35,329 bases of DNA from Micromonospora sp. AMSO31t (GTDB taxonomy: Bacteria > Actinomycetota > Actinomycetes > Mycobacteriales > Micromonosporaceae), in assembly GCF_008868175.1 (NCBI RefSeq), contig NZ_WBKT01000051.1:1-35329 (forward strand). Direction: 5' to 3'. Below, piece by piece: positions 1-6,576 of this stretch (positions within the stretch are counted from its first letter, which is position 1; each line of letters begins with the position of its first letter). The notes below the pieces were generated by a model that did no database searches, was not told where the DNA came from, and was given only the letters and a program-made list of their open reading frames with translations. Made by a program: the position numbers and the translations under genes.

Positions 1-1187
1 CGGGGCGGCCCGTCCGCTGCGGGTGCCCCGGCCGGCAGCACGGTGCGGACCCGCCAGCCGGCGCCGGTGGGGCCGGCTTCCAGCCGCCCGCCGAGCACCT
101 CGACCCGTTCCCGCATCCCGATGAGGCCGTGCCCGCCGCCGGCCGGCGCCGCGGCGGGCGCCGGCCCCCGCCCGTCGTCGGACACCTCCCAGTGGACGGC
201 CCCGTCGACCACCGCCACGGTGAGCCGGGCCCGTGCGGCCGTGCCGGCGTGCTTGGCCACGTTGGTCAGTGCCTCCTGGGTCAGGCGCAGGACCGCCTGG
301 CCCCGCACGGCGTCCAGCGCACCGACCGCCGGGTCGACGTCGGCCTCCACGGTGACGCCCGCCTGGCGGGCCCGGTCCACCGCCGCGTCCAGCGCCGCCG
401 GGACCGCCGAGGGCTCGATCGCGGTCAGCGCGGCGTCGCGTACCCCGTCGGGCTCGCGCAGGACCGCCACCAGGCGGCGCAGGTCGTTCAGCGCCGCCGA
501 CCCGGTGCCGTGCACGTCGTCGAACACCTCGCCCACCCGCGGGTCCAGGTCCGGCAGCACGTGCCGGGCCACGCCCACCCGCAGCACCATCGACGCGACG
601 TGGTGCGCCACCACGTCGTGCAGTTCCCGGGCGATGGCACTGCGTTCGTCGGCGCGAGCGGCCCGGCTCTCCGACTCCCGCCGCCGTTGCTCGGCGGCGG
701 CCCGCTCCTCGGCCTGCCGGGCCAGCTCCCGGGTGGTGCGGATGACCAGGCCGAGCAGCAGCGGCATGCCGACCTCGACGGTCAGCCCGAAGACGCCGGA
801 CAGCAGCCGAGGCACCGGGTCACCGATCGAATCGGTCAGGTCGACGGCGACCAGCAGCCCGGCGGCCAGCCAGATGGTGCGGGACCGCTCGGCCCGCATG
901 GTCAGCTCCAGCAGCGCCCAGCTGGCGCCGACCTGGTTGATCGTCGTGTCGTCGACCAGCGCGAACGCGACCGCCAGCAGCGCGGCCTGCGCCACGAGGT
1001 TCACCAGCGGCCGGCGGTGGAACAGCAGCGCGGCGGCGAACGCGACCAGCGCCAGCGCCCACTGCGTGGTCGTCGGCGCGTGGTGGCCCTGCGCGCCGAA
1101 CACCAGGTAGCCGAGCCCGCTGAGGTCCAGCAGCAGCATCCGCGCGAGGGTGTCCCTCGCGTCGAAGAGGCGACCCACCCAGCCCAC
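1..1187 (-). CDS. NarL-family two-component sensor histidine kinase (C-terminus cut by window edge)
   Basis: Membrane sensor kinase that would autophosphorylate on histidine and pass the phosphate to a LuxR/NarL-type response regulator. About 395 codons are visible. The N-terminal ~150 residues form several hydrophobic segments; a short charged helix rich in Arg/Glu/Ala leads into a HisKA_3 dimerisation motif (AIARELHDVVAHH, phospho-His about residue 190). An HATPase domain follows, with an N-box (LTQEALTNVAKHAG), a G1 motif (VSDDGRG) and a glycine-rich GHGLIGMRERV stretch. The GTG start at 1187 is chosen because an in-frame TAG lies just upstream; that TAG is also the stop of the preceding gene, 9 nt away. 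The reading frame is still open at base 1, so the last residues and the expected response regulator lie outside the window. The family is clear; the signal sensed is not. Confidence 0.9.
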   Translation of the reverse strand, partial: MGWVGRLFDARDTLARMLLLDLSGLGYLVFGAQGHHAPTTTQWALALVAFAAALLFHRRPLVNLVAQAALLAVAFALVDDTTINQVGASWALLELTMRAERSRTIWLAAGLLVAVDLTDSIGDPVPRLLSGVFGLTVEVGMPLLLGLVIRTTRELARQAEERAAAEQRRRESESRAARADERSAIARELHDVVAHHVASMVLRVGVARHVLPDLDPRVGEVFDDVHGTGSAALNDLRRLVAVLREPDGVRDAALTAIEPSAVPAALDAAVDRARQAGVTVEADVDPAVGALDAVRGQAVLRLTQEALTNVAKHAGTAARARLTVAVVDGAVHWEVSDDGRGPAPAAAPAGGGHGLIGMRERVEVLGGRLEAGPTGAGWRVRTVLPAGAPAADGPP

Positions 1188-1196
1188 GATGCCAGC

Positions 1197-1436
1197 CTAG
1201 GCGGTGCGGCCGGCAGCCGGGGTGACGGCCGGCCGGCCCCGGCCGGGAGGCGGGGTGCCGGCCGGCCGGCCCCACCCGGCGCGCAGTCCCAGGTGGACGG
1301 CCAGGCCGAGCGGTCCGAGCAGGATGGTCAGGACCAGCACCGGCGCCGTGAGCAGCGCCGGCATGCCGCGCAGGATCATCAGCGCCCAGAACGGCGCGGC
1401 GACCGCGAACGTCAGGGTGAACAGCGTCCCGGTCAC
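1197..1436 (-). CDS. Small two-helix membrane protein, resembles the end of ABA4-like (DUF4281) proteins
   Basis: A 79-residue protein with a GTG start that overlaps the stop of the preceding membrane-protein gene by 4 nt (GTGA), followed 9 nt later by the kinase start. It has two hydrophobic helices (about residues 5-25 and 27-50), the second ending in a GPLGLAVHLGLR motif, and then a Pro/Gly/Arg-rich soluble tail. The PFWALMIL and GPLGL patterns recall the ABA4-like family, but those proteins are usually about 140-150 residues, so this would be a short form or a chance likeness. Translational coupling on both sides argues that it is a real gene. The function is unknown; a small membrane partner of the kinase is possible but inferred only from the operon. 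Confidence 0.6.
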   Translation of the reverse strand: MTGTLFTLTFAVAAPFWALMILRGMPALLTAPVLVLTILLGPLGLAVHLGLRAGWGRPAGTPPPGRGRPAVTPAAGRTA

Positions 1437-2365
1437 GCGGCCACCACCACGTCCGGGCGGCGCTGCCCGCGGACCAGGACCGCACCGGCGGCGGTCGCCG
1501 TCACGGCCACCAGGGCCGCCGCGACGGCCAGAGTGAGCGCGTCCGGGCGCAGCAGCGGCTGGCCGCGCAGCGCCTGCCAGGTGAGCAGCAGCGTGGCCGC
1601 GCCGTACGCCGCGCCGGCGACGAGCACCAGGCGGGCCCGGGTCGGCTCGTCCAGCCGGGCGGCCAGGAAGCGGTTGAGTAGCAGAGCCAGCAGCGGCAGC
1701 GCCTGGAGGGCGTGCAGCCCGACGAAGTGCCCGATCCGCAGGTCACCGCCGGTGGTGCTCCAGCCGACCAGGGGCAGCCCCGGCCCGCCGTCCGCCACGC
1801 CGACGCTGTGCGCCCCGCTGATCTCCTCGGCCGTGGAATCGGGCGTGCGGGTCACCATCGGGACGGCGACCAGCATGCCGAGCAGGGACAGGCCGAGGCC
1901 CAGCCGGACGGCATAGCCGGCGACCCGGTCCGCCGCGCGTCCGATCAGCGCCACGATCCCGATCACCAACTGGGCGACGAAGAGCACCATGATCGCCGCG
2001 CCCATGGCCGAGAACAGCGCGGCGTTCAGCGGGGAGGTGCCGTTGAAGTGGCTGGTGGTGCCGCGCAGCACCTGCGTGACGATGATCGCCATCTCCACCA
2101 CGGCCATCGCGACGATCAGGGTGGCCGCCCACTCGGCGACCCGGCTGCGGCGCGGCAGCAGGGTGAGCATCCAGGCGAGGGTGGTCCCGTAGAGCACGAA
2201 CGAGATGGCGAACTTCAGCGGCTTGAGCCAGATCGGCGCGCCGGTGAGCACCCGCGGGTCGGCCAGAACGCCGACGGCCGCGACGACGGTGAGCGCCACC
2301 ATCGCCGCGACGAAGAGCATGAGGGGGCGGTGCCAGCGGGCCGCCCGGTTCAGCACGGTAGTCAT
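1433..2365 (-). CDS. Multi-pass membrane protein of unknown function, first gene of the sensor-kinase operon
   Basis: A 310-residue integral membrane protein with about seven to eight hydrophobic segments and an ATG start at 2365. Conserved-looking spots are IWLKPLKFAISF near residue 45, a loop with HFNGTSPLNAALF near residue 106, and GHFVGLHALQALP near residue 207; the His residues beside helices could bind a metal or haem, but that is a guess. I cannot assign a named family. It is the first gene of a coupled set (this gene, a 79-residue membrane protein, the sensor kinase), so it may be a membrane partner or target of that two-component system. Confidence 0.75.
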   Translation of the reverse strand: MTTVLNRAARWHRPLMLFVAAMVALTVVAAVGVLADPRVLTGAPIWLKPLKFAISFVLYGTTLAWMLTLLPRRSRVAEWAATLIVAMAVVEMAIIVTQVLRGTTSHFNGTSPLNAALFSAMGAAIMVLFVAQLVIGIVALIGRAADRVAGYAVRLGLGLSLLGMLVAVPMVTRTPDSTAEEISGAHSVGVADGGPGLPLVGWSTTGGDLRIGHFVGLHALQALPLLALLLNRFLAARLDEPTRARLVLVAGAAYGAATLLLTWQALRGQPLLRPDALTLAVAAALVAVTATAAGAVLVRGQRRPDVVVAA

Positions 2366-2443
2366 GCCTGTAGATGCTCGTGGGCCGGCGATCCGGTCGC
2401 GCCCGACCGGAGGCCCCGATGCCGGCCACAGGTACGGAACCGG

Positions 2444-2465
2444 TCTCCTACCCAGGGAGGAGGCG
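2444..2465. promoter_or_regulatory. Dyad motif shared with 12989-13010, candidate regulator-binding site
   Basis: A 22-nt element reading TCTCCTACC, then CA, then GGGAGGAGGCG. It matches the element at 12989-13010 at 19 of 22 positions and has an imperfect dyad (TCCTaCCC-a-GGGaGGA). It lies about 80 nt upstream of the first gene of the sensor-kinase operon. A binding site for the kinase's NarL-type response regulator is a reasonable guess, resting only on placement and symmetry. Confidence 0.35.
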
Positions 2466-2530
2466 GCGCGCGAACAGGCGCACCTGTCCGTCGGCGTTGC
2501 GGACGGCGAGGGTGTCCGCCCTCCGCGCGC

Positions 2531-2932
2531 TCACGTGGCGTCGGCGGGCAGGTGCTGGACGAGTTGGACCGGGTTGCCGTCCGGGTCGGCCGTCCAGGCG
2601 ATGAGCAGCCGGTCCAGCCAGACGTGCGGGGCGGCGAGCGCCGGCGCGCCCGCGGCGGTCAGCGTCGCGTACGCGGCCGCGGTGTCGTCGGTCCACAGGA
2701 TCACGGCGGCGCGCTGCCCGCTGGGCACCGGGTCGAGCCCGTGGTCGTCGCGGGTGGACGCCACCGAGGCGATGCCGATCCGGTAGCCGTCCAGCATCAG
2801 GTCGACGTGGATCGGGGTGCCCTCGGTGGGCACCCGGAAGGTCTCGGTGAAGCCCAGCCCGGCGTAGAAGGCGGCGGCCCGGGGCACGTCCTCGCTGAAC
2901 AGGATCACCTGCGGGGTGCGGAACAGGGACAT
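2531..2932 (-). CDS. VOC (glyoxalase/bleomycin-resistance-type) family protein
   Basis: A 133-residue single-domain protein with the vicinal-oxygen-chelate fold: a beta-strand/helix opening (VILFSEDVPRAAAFYAGLGF), a central strand region (GYRIGIASV) and the typical ending WTADPDGNPVQLVQHL. The family includes glyoxalase I, dioxygenases and antibiotic-binding proteins; the metal-ligand set cannot be fixed well enough by eye to choose between them. The ATG at 2932 lies 15 nt after the dinB stop, so the two are probably co-transcribed. Its stop overlaps by 4 nt a possible 28-codon reading frame ending at 2448. The substrate is unknown. Confidence 0.85.
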   Translation of the reverse strand: MSLFRTPQVILFSEDVPRAAAFYAGLGFTETFRVPTEGTPIHVDLMLDGYRIGIASVASTRDDHGLDPVPSGQRAAVILWTDDTAAAYATLTAAGAPALAAPHVWLDRLLIAWTADPDGNPVQLVQHLPADAT

Positions 2933-2947
2933 CGGTGGACCGTACCG

Positions 2948-4135
2948 TCAGTCGGGCAGCATGGGCATCTCGAAACCGGGCTCGCGGCCGAGCAGCACCC
3001 CGCGGGTCAGCGCGCGGGACCCGAACCGGTCCCGCACCGCGTCGACGGCGGCGTCCAGCGCCGGCCCCGGGTCGCGGGTGAACGGCAGGGTGAGCTGCAC
3101 GTGCCCGTCGTCCAGGTTGCCGACGGCGACGCCGATGAGGGTGACGCCACGGGTCTCGATCTCCGGCAGCGCGGCCCGGAGCAGCGACCGGGCGGTGGCC
3201 CGCAGCGGCCCGGTCTGCGCGGTCGGCTTGTCCAGCGTGTGCGCGCGGGTGGCCCGGGTGTAGTCGGCGAAGCGCAGCCGCAGGGTCACCGTGCGGCCGG
3301 TGCGGCGGGCCGCCCGCATCCGGCCGGTGACCCGGTCGACCAGCCCGGCCAGCACGGCGTCCAGCTCGGCGGGGGAGTGCGGCTCGCGGCCCAGCGCGTG
3401 CTGCGCGCCCATCGAGGAGCGCCGCCGGCCGACCTGCACGGCGCGCGGGTCGCGGTTGTGGGCGAGGGCGTGCAGGTGGCGGCCGGCGCCCGCGCCGAGC
3501 AGCGACACCAGGGTCGGCTCGTCGAGACGGGCCACCTGCCCGACGGTGCGCAGGCCCCGCTCGCGCAGTTTCGCGGCGGTGACCGGGCCGACGCCCCAGA
3601 GCCGTTCCACCGGCAGCGGGTGCAGGAAGGCCAGCTCGCCCTCGGGTGCGACGACCAGCAGCCCGTCCGGCTTGGCCACCCCACTGGCCACCTTGGCGAG
3701 GAACTTGGTGCGGGCCACTCCCACGGTGATCGGCAGGCCGACCTGCCGGCGTACCTCCCGGCGCAGCTCGGCGGCGATCCCGGCGGGTGGGCCGACCAGC
3801 CGGCGCAGCCCGCCCACGTCGAGGAACGCCTCGTCGATGCTGAGCCCCTCGACCAGCGGGGTGGTGCGCCGGAAGACCTCGAACACCGCCCGGCTGGCCG
3901 CCGTGTAGGCCGCCATCCGGGGCGGCACCACGACGGCGTCGGGGCAGAGCCGCCGGGCCTGCCGGCCGCCCATGGCGCTGCGCACCCCCCGCGCCTTGGC
4001 CTCGTAGCTGGCGGCGAGGACCACGCCACCGCCGACGATCACCGGCCGGCCGCGCAGCCGGGGGTCGTCACGCTGCTCGACGGAGGCGTAGAACGCGTCC
4101 AGGTCGGCGTGCAGGATGGTGGCCTCGCTCGACAC
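2948..4135 (-). CDS. dinB: DNA polymerase IV (Y-family translesion polymerase)
   Basis: An error-prone Y-family polymerase that copies past damaged template bases. The protein is about 395 residues, the usual length. The palm opens with HADLDAFYASVEQ (metal ligand D11, steric-gate aromatic F15) and carries the second catalytic motif GLSIDEAFLDV (D101, E102). Helix-hairpin-helix features include the WGVGPVTAAKLRERGL region. Near the C-terminus QLTLPF matches the beta-clamp-binding pattern. The GTG start at 4135 is chosen because it leaves the normal short leader before the first strand; the frame remains open far upstream without any family match. A LexA-type box sits 10-25 nt upstream of the start. 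The oxidoreductase gene ends 38 nt upstream and a VOC gene follows. Confidence 0.95.
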   Translation of the reverse strand: MSSEATILHADLDAFYASVEQRDDPRLRGRPVIVGGGVVLAASYEAKARGVRSAMGGRQARRLCPDAVVVPPRMAAYTAASRAVFEVFRRTTPLVEGLSIDEAFLDVGGLRRLVGPPAGIAAELRREVRRQVGLPITVGVARTKFLAKVASGVAKPDGLLVVAPEGELAFLHPLPVERLWGVGPVTAAKLRERGLRTVGQVARLDEPTLVSLLGAGAGRHLHALAHNRDPRAVQVGRRRSSMGAQHALGREPHSPAELDAVLAGLVDRVTGRMRAARRTGRTVTLRLRFADYTRATRAHTLDKPTAQTGPLRATARSLLRAALPEIETRGVTLIGVAVGNLDDGHVQLTLPFTRDPGPALDAAVDAVRDRFGSRALTRGVLLGREPGFEMPMLPD

Positions 4136-4145
4136 CAGGACATGT

Positions 4146-4161
4146 TCGCACAGATGTTCGA
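4146..4161 (-). promoter_or_regulatory. LexA (SOS) box in front of dinB
   Basis: On the minus strand the site reads TCGAACATCTGTGCGA. The actinobacterial/Gram-positive SOS consensus is TCGAAC-N4-GTTCGA, so 11 of 12 defined bases match. It lies in the 38-nt gap between the oxidoreductase gene and dinB, 10 nt upstream of the dinB GTG, a suitable position for repressing a damage-inducible polymerase. Confidence 0.7.
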
Positions 4162-4173
4162 ACGGCGGGCCGG

Positions 4174-5091
4174 TCAGGGCATGCTGATCGCCAGCTTGCC
4201 CAGGGCGCCGCCGAACTCGGTCAGGGCCCGGGGCACCTCGTCCAGCTCGTAGCGGCGGTCGACCGGCACCCGGACGCGACCGGCCAGCACGTCGTCGGCG
4301 AGCCGGTCGAGCGTCCCGCGCTCCGGCTTGCCGAGGATCGAGACGGCCGCCGGGTGCTGGTCGGGGCCGAAGCCGATGGTGGAGGCCAACCGCCCACCGG
4401 CGGCGAGCAGCCCCGCGAGCGGCGCGCCCTCGCCGGCCAGGTGCACCACCGCCGCGACGCCGTCCGGGGCGAGCGCCCGCACCTGCCCGGTCAGGTCGCC
4501 GGTGTAGTCGACCACCTCGGCTGCGCCCAGGTCCCGGATGAAGTCGGTGGCGGGCCCGGGGCGGGCGGTGGCGACGACCCGGGCGCCCGCGAGCCGGGCG
4601 TACTGCACGGCCAGTGCGCCCACGCCGCCGGTCGCCCCGGCCACCAGCACCGTGTCGCCGGGCCGGACGGCCAGCGCGTCGAGCGTGTCGAGGGCGGTGG
4701 CGCCGGCCAGCCCGAGCACGCCCGCCGTGGCCAGCTCGATGCCGTCGGGTACGCGGGAGATTCCGTCCGGACCGCCGGCCGTCACGTACTCGGCCCACGT
4801 GCCGTCGCCCAGGTAGGAGCGCATGAGCACCCCGAACACCGGGTCGCCGACCCGGAACTCGCTGGTGCCGCCGATCGCCTCGACCTCGCCGGCGAAGTCC
4901 TTGCCGAGCACCACCGGGTACCGGTAGTCCATCGCGCCCCGCATCGCCCCGTCCGCCGCCTTGCGGTCGAAGGCGTTGACCGAGGACGCCCGCACCCGGA
5001 CCAGCAGCTCGTCCGGGCCGGGACTGGGCCGGGCCAAATCGTCCCGGGCGGTCGGCGCCGCCCCGTCCCGGTCGAGAGTGATCGCCCGCAT
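4174..5091 (-). CDS. NADP-dependent quinone-oxidoreductase-like (MDR family) alcohol dehydrogenase
   Basis: A medium-chain dehydrogenase/reductase of 305 residues, likely reducing a quinone or an enone with NADPH in the cytosol. The N-terminal GroES-like half contains VRVRASSVNAFDRK and VLGKDFAGEVEAIG. The Rossmann half has the dinucleotide-binding motif VLVAGATGGVGALAVQYARLAGARVVAT, read here as the stretch near residues 148-175. The catalytic and structural zinc cysteines of true alcohol dehydrogenases are absent, so it belongs to the zinc-independent quinone-oxidoreductase branch. The ATG at 5091 has an AAGGGA ribosome site upstream. A SigB/SigF-like promoter element at 5147-5171 suggests stress control. 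Confidence 0.88.
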   Translation of the reverse strand: MRAITLDRDGAAPTARDDLARPSPGPDELLVRVRASSVNAFDRKAADGAMRGAMDYRYPVVLGKDFAGEVEAIGGTSEFRVGDPVFGVLMRSYLGDGTWAEYVTAGGPDGISRVPDGIELATAGVLGLAGATALDTLDALAVRPGDTVLVAGATGGVGALAVQYARLAGARVVATARPGPATDFIRDLGAAEVVDYTGDLTGQVRALAPDGVAAVVHLAGEGAPLAGLLAAGGRLASTIGFGPDQHPAAVSILGKPERGTLDRLADDVLAGRVRVPVDRRYELDEVPRALTEFGGALGKLAISMP

Positions 5092-5146
5092 CCGCTCGTC
5101 CCTTCTCCCGCGCCCGGCGGCGCCCGTCGGCCGCCCGGGCCGGCGG

Positions 5147-5171
5147 GTTCCCGGCGCGGCAGCGGCTACAC
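5147..5171 (-). promoter_or_regulatory. SigB/SigF-like promoter element for the oxidoreductase gene
   Basis: Minus strand: GTGTAG, 13 nt, GGGAAC. It resembles actinobacterial SigB/SigF-type promoters (GTTT, about 14-17 nt, GGGTA), with one mismatch in each box. It lies about 56 nt upstream of the ATG at 5091. The same arrangement with the same spacing recurs at 5719-5743 in front of the next gene upstream. Confidence 0.5.
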
Positions 5172-5188
5172 CCGGCCCGCGGGGCGGG

Positions 5189-5683
5189 TCAGGCGCCGCG
5201 GGCGCGCGGCCGGTGGGAGAGCGAACTCGGCGCGTTCAGGCCGGCCTCGTCGCTCACGCTCATCCCCAGCCGCTCGACCAGTTCGCCGCCCAGCCAGCCG
5301 GTGAACCCGGCCAGCACGATGCCGGCGAAGCTGCAGACCAGCGCACCGGCGTTCGGCTCCCAGTTGTCCGCGCCCCGGCGCAGTAGCCAGCTCACCGCGA
5401 ACAGCACCACGACGACCACGTTGCCGAGGCCGTGCGTCGCGCCGACCCGCTTGGCGCGGGTGCCGGCCGGGATGGCCCGCCAGTCGATCAGGCCGAACAC
5501 CGCCGCGACCAGCCCGCCGATCACGCCGGCGGCGATGGTGTACGCGGCGGACACCTGAAAGCCCGTCCGGTCGGTGATCAGGTACAGGATGTCGAAGATC
5601 ACCGAGGTGGCGAGCAGTCCGAGCGGGAACACGATCAGGATGGGGTGGATCGCGTGCCCCATCGACTTCGCGCGACTCTCCAT
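5189..5683 (-). CDS. DUF2231 family membrane protein
   Basis: A 164-residue protein with four hydrophobic segments and the family signature near the N-terminus (HAIHPILIVFPLGLLATSVIFD, spanning about residues 10-31), plus GWLGGELVERLG near residue 130. DUF2231 proteins are inner-membrane proteins with conserved histidines; their activity is not established, though some members lie beside redox or stress genes. The ATG at 5683 has GAAGGAAGG close upstream. A SigB/SigF-like promoter element lies at 5719-5743. The C-terminal ~25 residues are polar and poorly conserved in character. Confidence 0.85.
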   Translation of the reverse strand: MESRAKSMGHAIHPILIVFPLGLLATSVIFDILYLITDRTGFQVSAAYTIAAGVIGGLVAAVFGLIDWRAIPAGTRAKRVGATHGLGNVVVVVLFAVSWLLRRGADNWEPNAGALVCSFAGIVLAGFTGWLGGELVERLGMSVSDEAGLNAPSSLSHRPRARGA

Positions 5684-5718
5684 GCCGGTCCTTCCTTCTC
5701 GGCCCCAGGCGCGGCCGG

Positions 5719-5743
5719 TTTCCCCGTCCGGTGCCGGCTACAC
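5719..5743 (-). promoter_or_regulatory. SigB/SigF-like promoter element for the DUF2231 gene
   Basis: Minus strand: GTGTAG, 13 nt, GGGAAA, about 36 nt upstream of the ATG at 5683. The surrounding bases (GGCCaGGTGTAGCCG) are almost the same as those of the element at 5147-5171, giving 14 of 15 identical around the upstream box. Two neighbouring genes sharing this layout suggest a common alternative sigma factor. Confidence 0.5.
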
Positions 5744-5771
5744 CTGGCCGTCCGGGGTGGTCCGCCCACCG

Positions 5772-6515
5772 TCAGGGCTCGGTGCGGGCGCGGTCCCGGA
5801 CCAGCAGTTCGACGGCCACCGCGATGGCCACCGCCTCCACGGCCAGCAGGGTGAGCAGGATCAGCAGCTGGGTGGCCCCGGCGCGGACCGGCCCGGCGCC
5901 GCCGAGCAGCACCCCGACGAACGCGCCGGGCAGGGTGACCAGCCCGACCGTGCGGGTCTGGTCGAGCGCCGGGACGAGGGCCTGCCCGGCGGCCGGGCGG
6001 CAGATCTCCAGCGCGGCGTCGCGGGGGAGCAGCCCCAGGGCGAGCCCGGCCTCGTACTCGCCGTGCCGGGTGCGCAGCTCGTCGAGGGTGCGCCGGCCCG
6101 CCAGGCTGGTCGCGGTCATCGCCCCGCCGATCAGGATGCCGGCGGTGGGCAGCACCACCAGCGGGGTCGCCGGCAGGGCCCGGCTCGCCAGCAGCACGGC
6201 CAGGCTGGGCGCCACCCCGGCCGCGATGGCCAGCGGCGCGACCCGGGCGGGCCCCGCGCCGATCCGCCGCCGGGCGGTGAGCGCGGCGACGACGTACATG
6301 AGCAGCACGAACGCGGCCGTGCTCCACCAGGCGCGGAGCACCGCGACGATGACCACGGAGACCGCGCCGAGCTGGACGGTGGCCCGGGCCGCCGCGGTGA
6401 GCACGGTCCGGGCCCGGCCGAGCCCGGTGAGCCGCAGCACGGCGGCGCCGGCCAGGGTGAGCGCGGTGAGCGCGACGACCAGAGCCGGGCCGATCGGTAC
6501 GGTGCCGCCGCTCAT
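5772..6515 (-). CDS. fetB: FetB/UPF0014-family ABC transporter permease (putative iron or metal export)
   Basis: A 247-residue polytopic membrane protein of the UPF0014/FetB family. Signature pieces are AGAAVLRLTGLGRARTV near residue 22, EYEAGLALGLLPRDAALEI near residue 172, and the strongly conserved QTRTVGLVTLPGAFVGVLLGG near residue 205. E. coli FetB pairs with the ATPase FetA to export iron under oxidative stress; no FetA-like ATPase gene is visible here, so the partner must be encoded elsewhere or the role differs. On the minus strand TACGAT (6527-6522) lies six bases before the ATG, a spacing that suggests a leaderless transcript. The symbol is assigned by family only. Confidence 0.85.
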   Translation of the reverse strand: MSGGTVPIGPALVVALTALTLAGAAVLRLTGLGRARTVLTAAARATVQLGAVSVVIVAVLRAWWSTAAFVLLMYVVAALTARRRIGAGPARVAPLAIAAGVAPSLAVLLASRALPATPLVVLPTAGILIGGAMTATSLAGRRTLDELRTRHGEYEAGLALGLLPRDAALEICRPAAGQALVPALDQTRTVGLVTLPGAFVGVLLGGAGPVRAGATQLLILLTLLAVEAVAIAVAVELLVRDRARTEP

Positions 6516-6534
6516 CCCATGATCGTATGCCGGT

Positions 6535-6568
6535 GGCCGGCCGGCGGGTGCGGTCCCGCCGGCCGGCC
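6535..6568 (-). terminator. GC-rich hairpin terminator after the penicillin-acylase-like gene
   Basis: Perfect 14-bp stem (GGCCGGCCGGCGGG / CCCGCCGGCCGGCC) with the 6-nt loop TGCGGT, starting 9 nt past the stop of the gene ending at 6577. There is no T-tract, as is common for actinomycete terminators. Confidence 0.7.
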
Positions 6569-6576
6569 GTCCGGTG

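Noticed and set aside
129..4252. Very long open frames on the plus strand across 129-4252
   Set aside because: They lie opposite clearly recognised minus-strand genes (kinase, membrane proteins, VOC, dinB), and their translations are low-complexity Arg/Gly/Pro/His with no family motif; such shadow frames are expected at this GC content.
4136..4798. Upstream extension of the dinB frame to 4798
   Set aside because: The extra ~220 residues overlap the oxidoreductase gene in another frame and are Arg/Gly-rich; the LexA box and the family start support GTG 4135.
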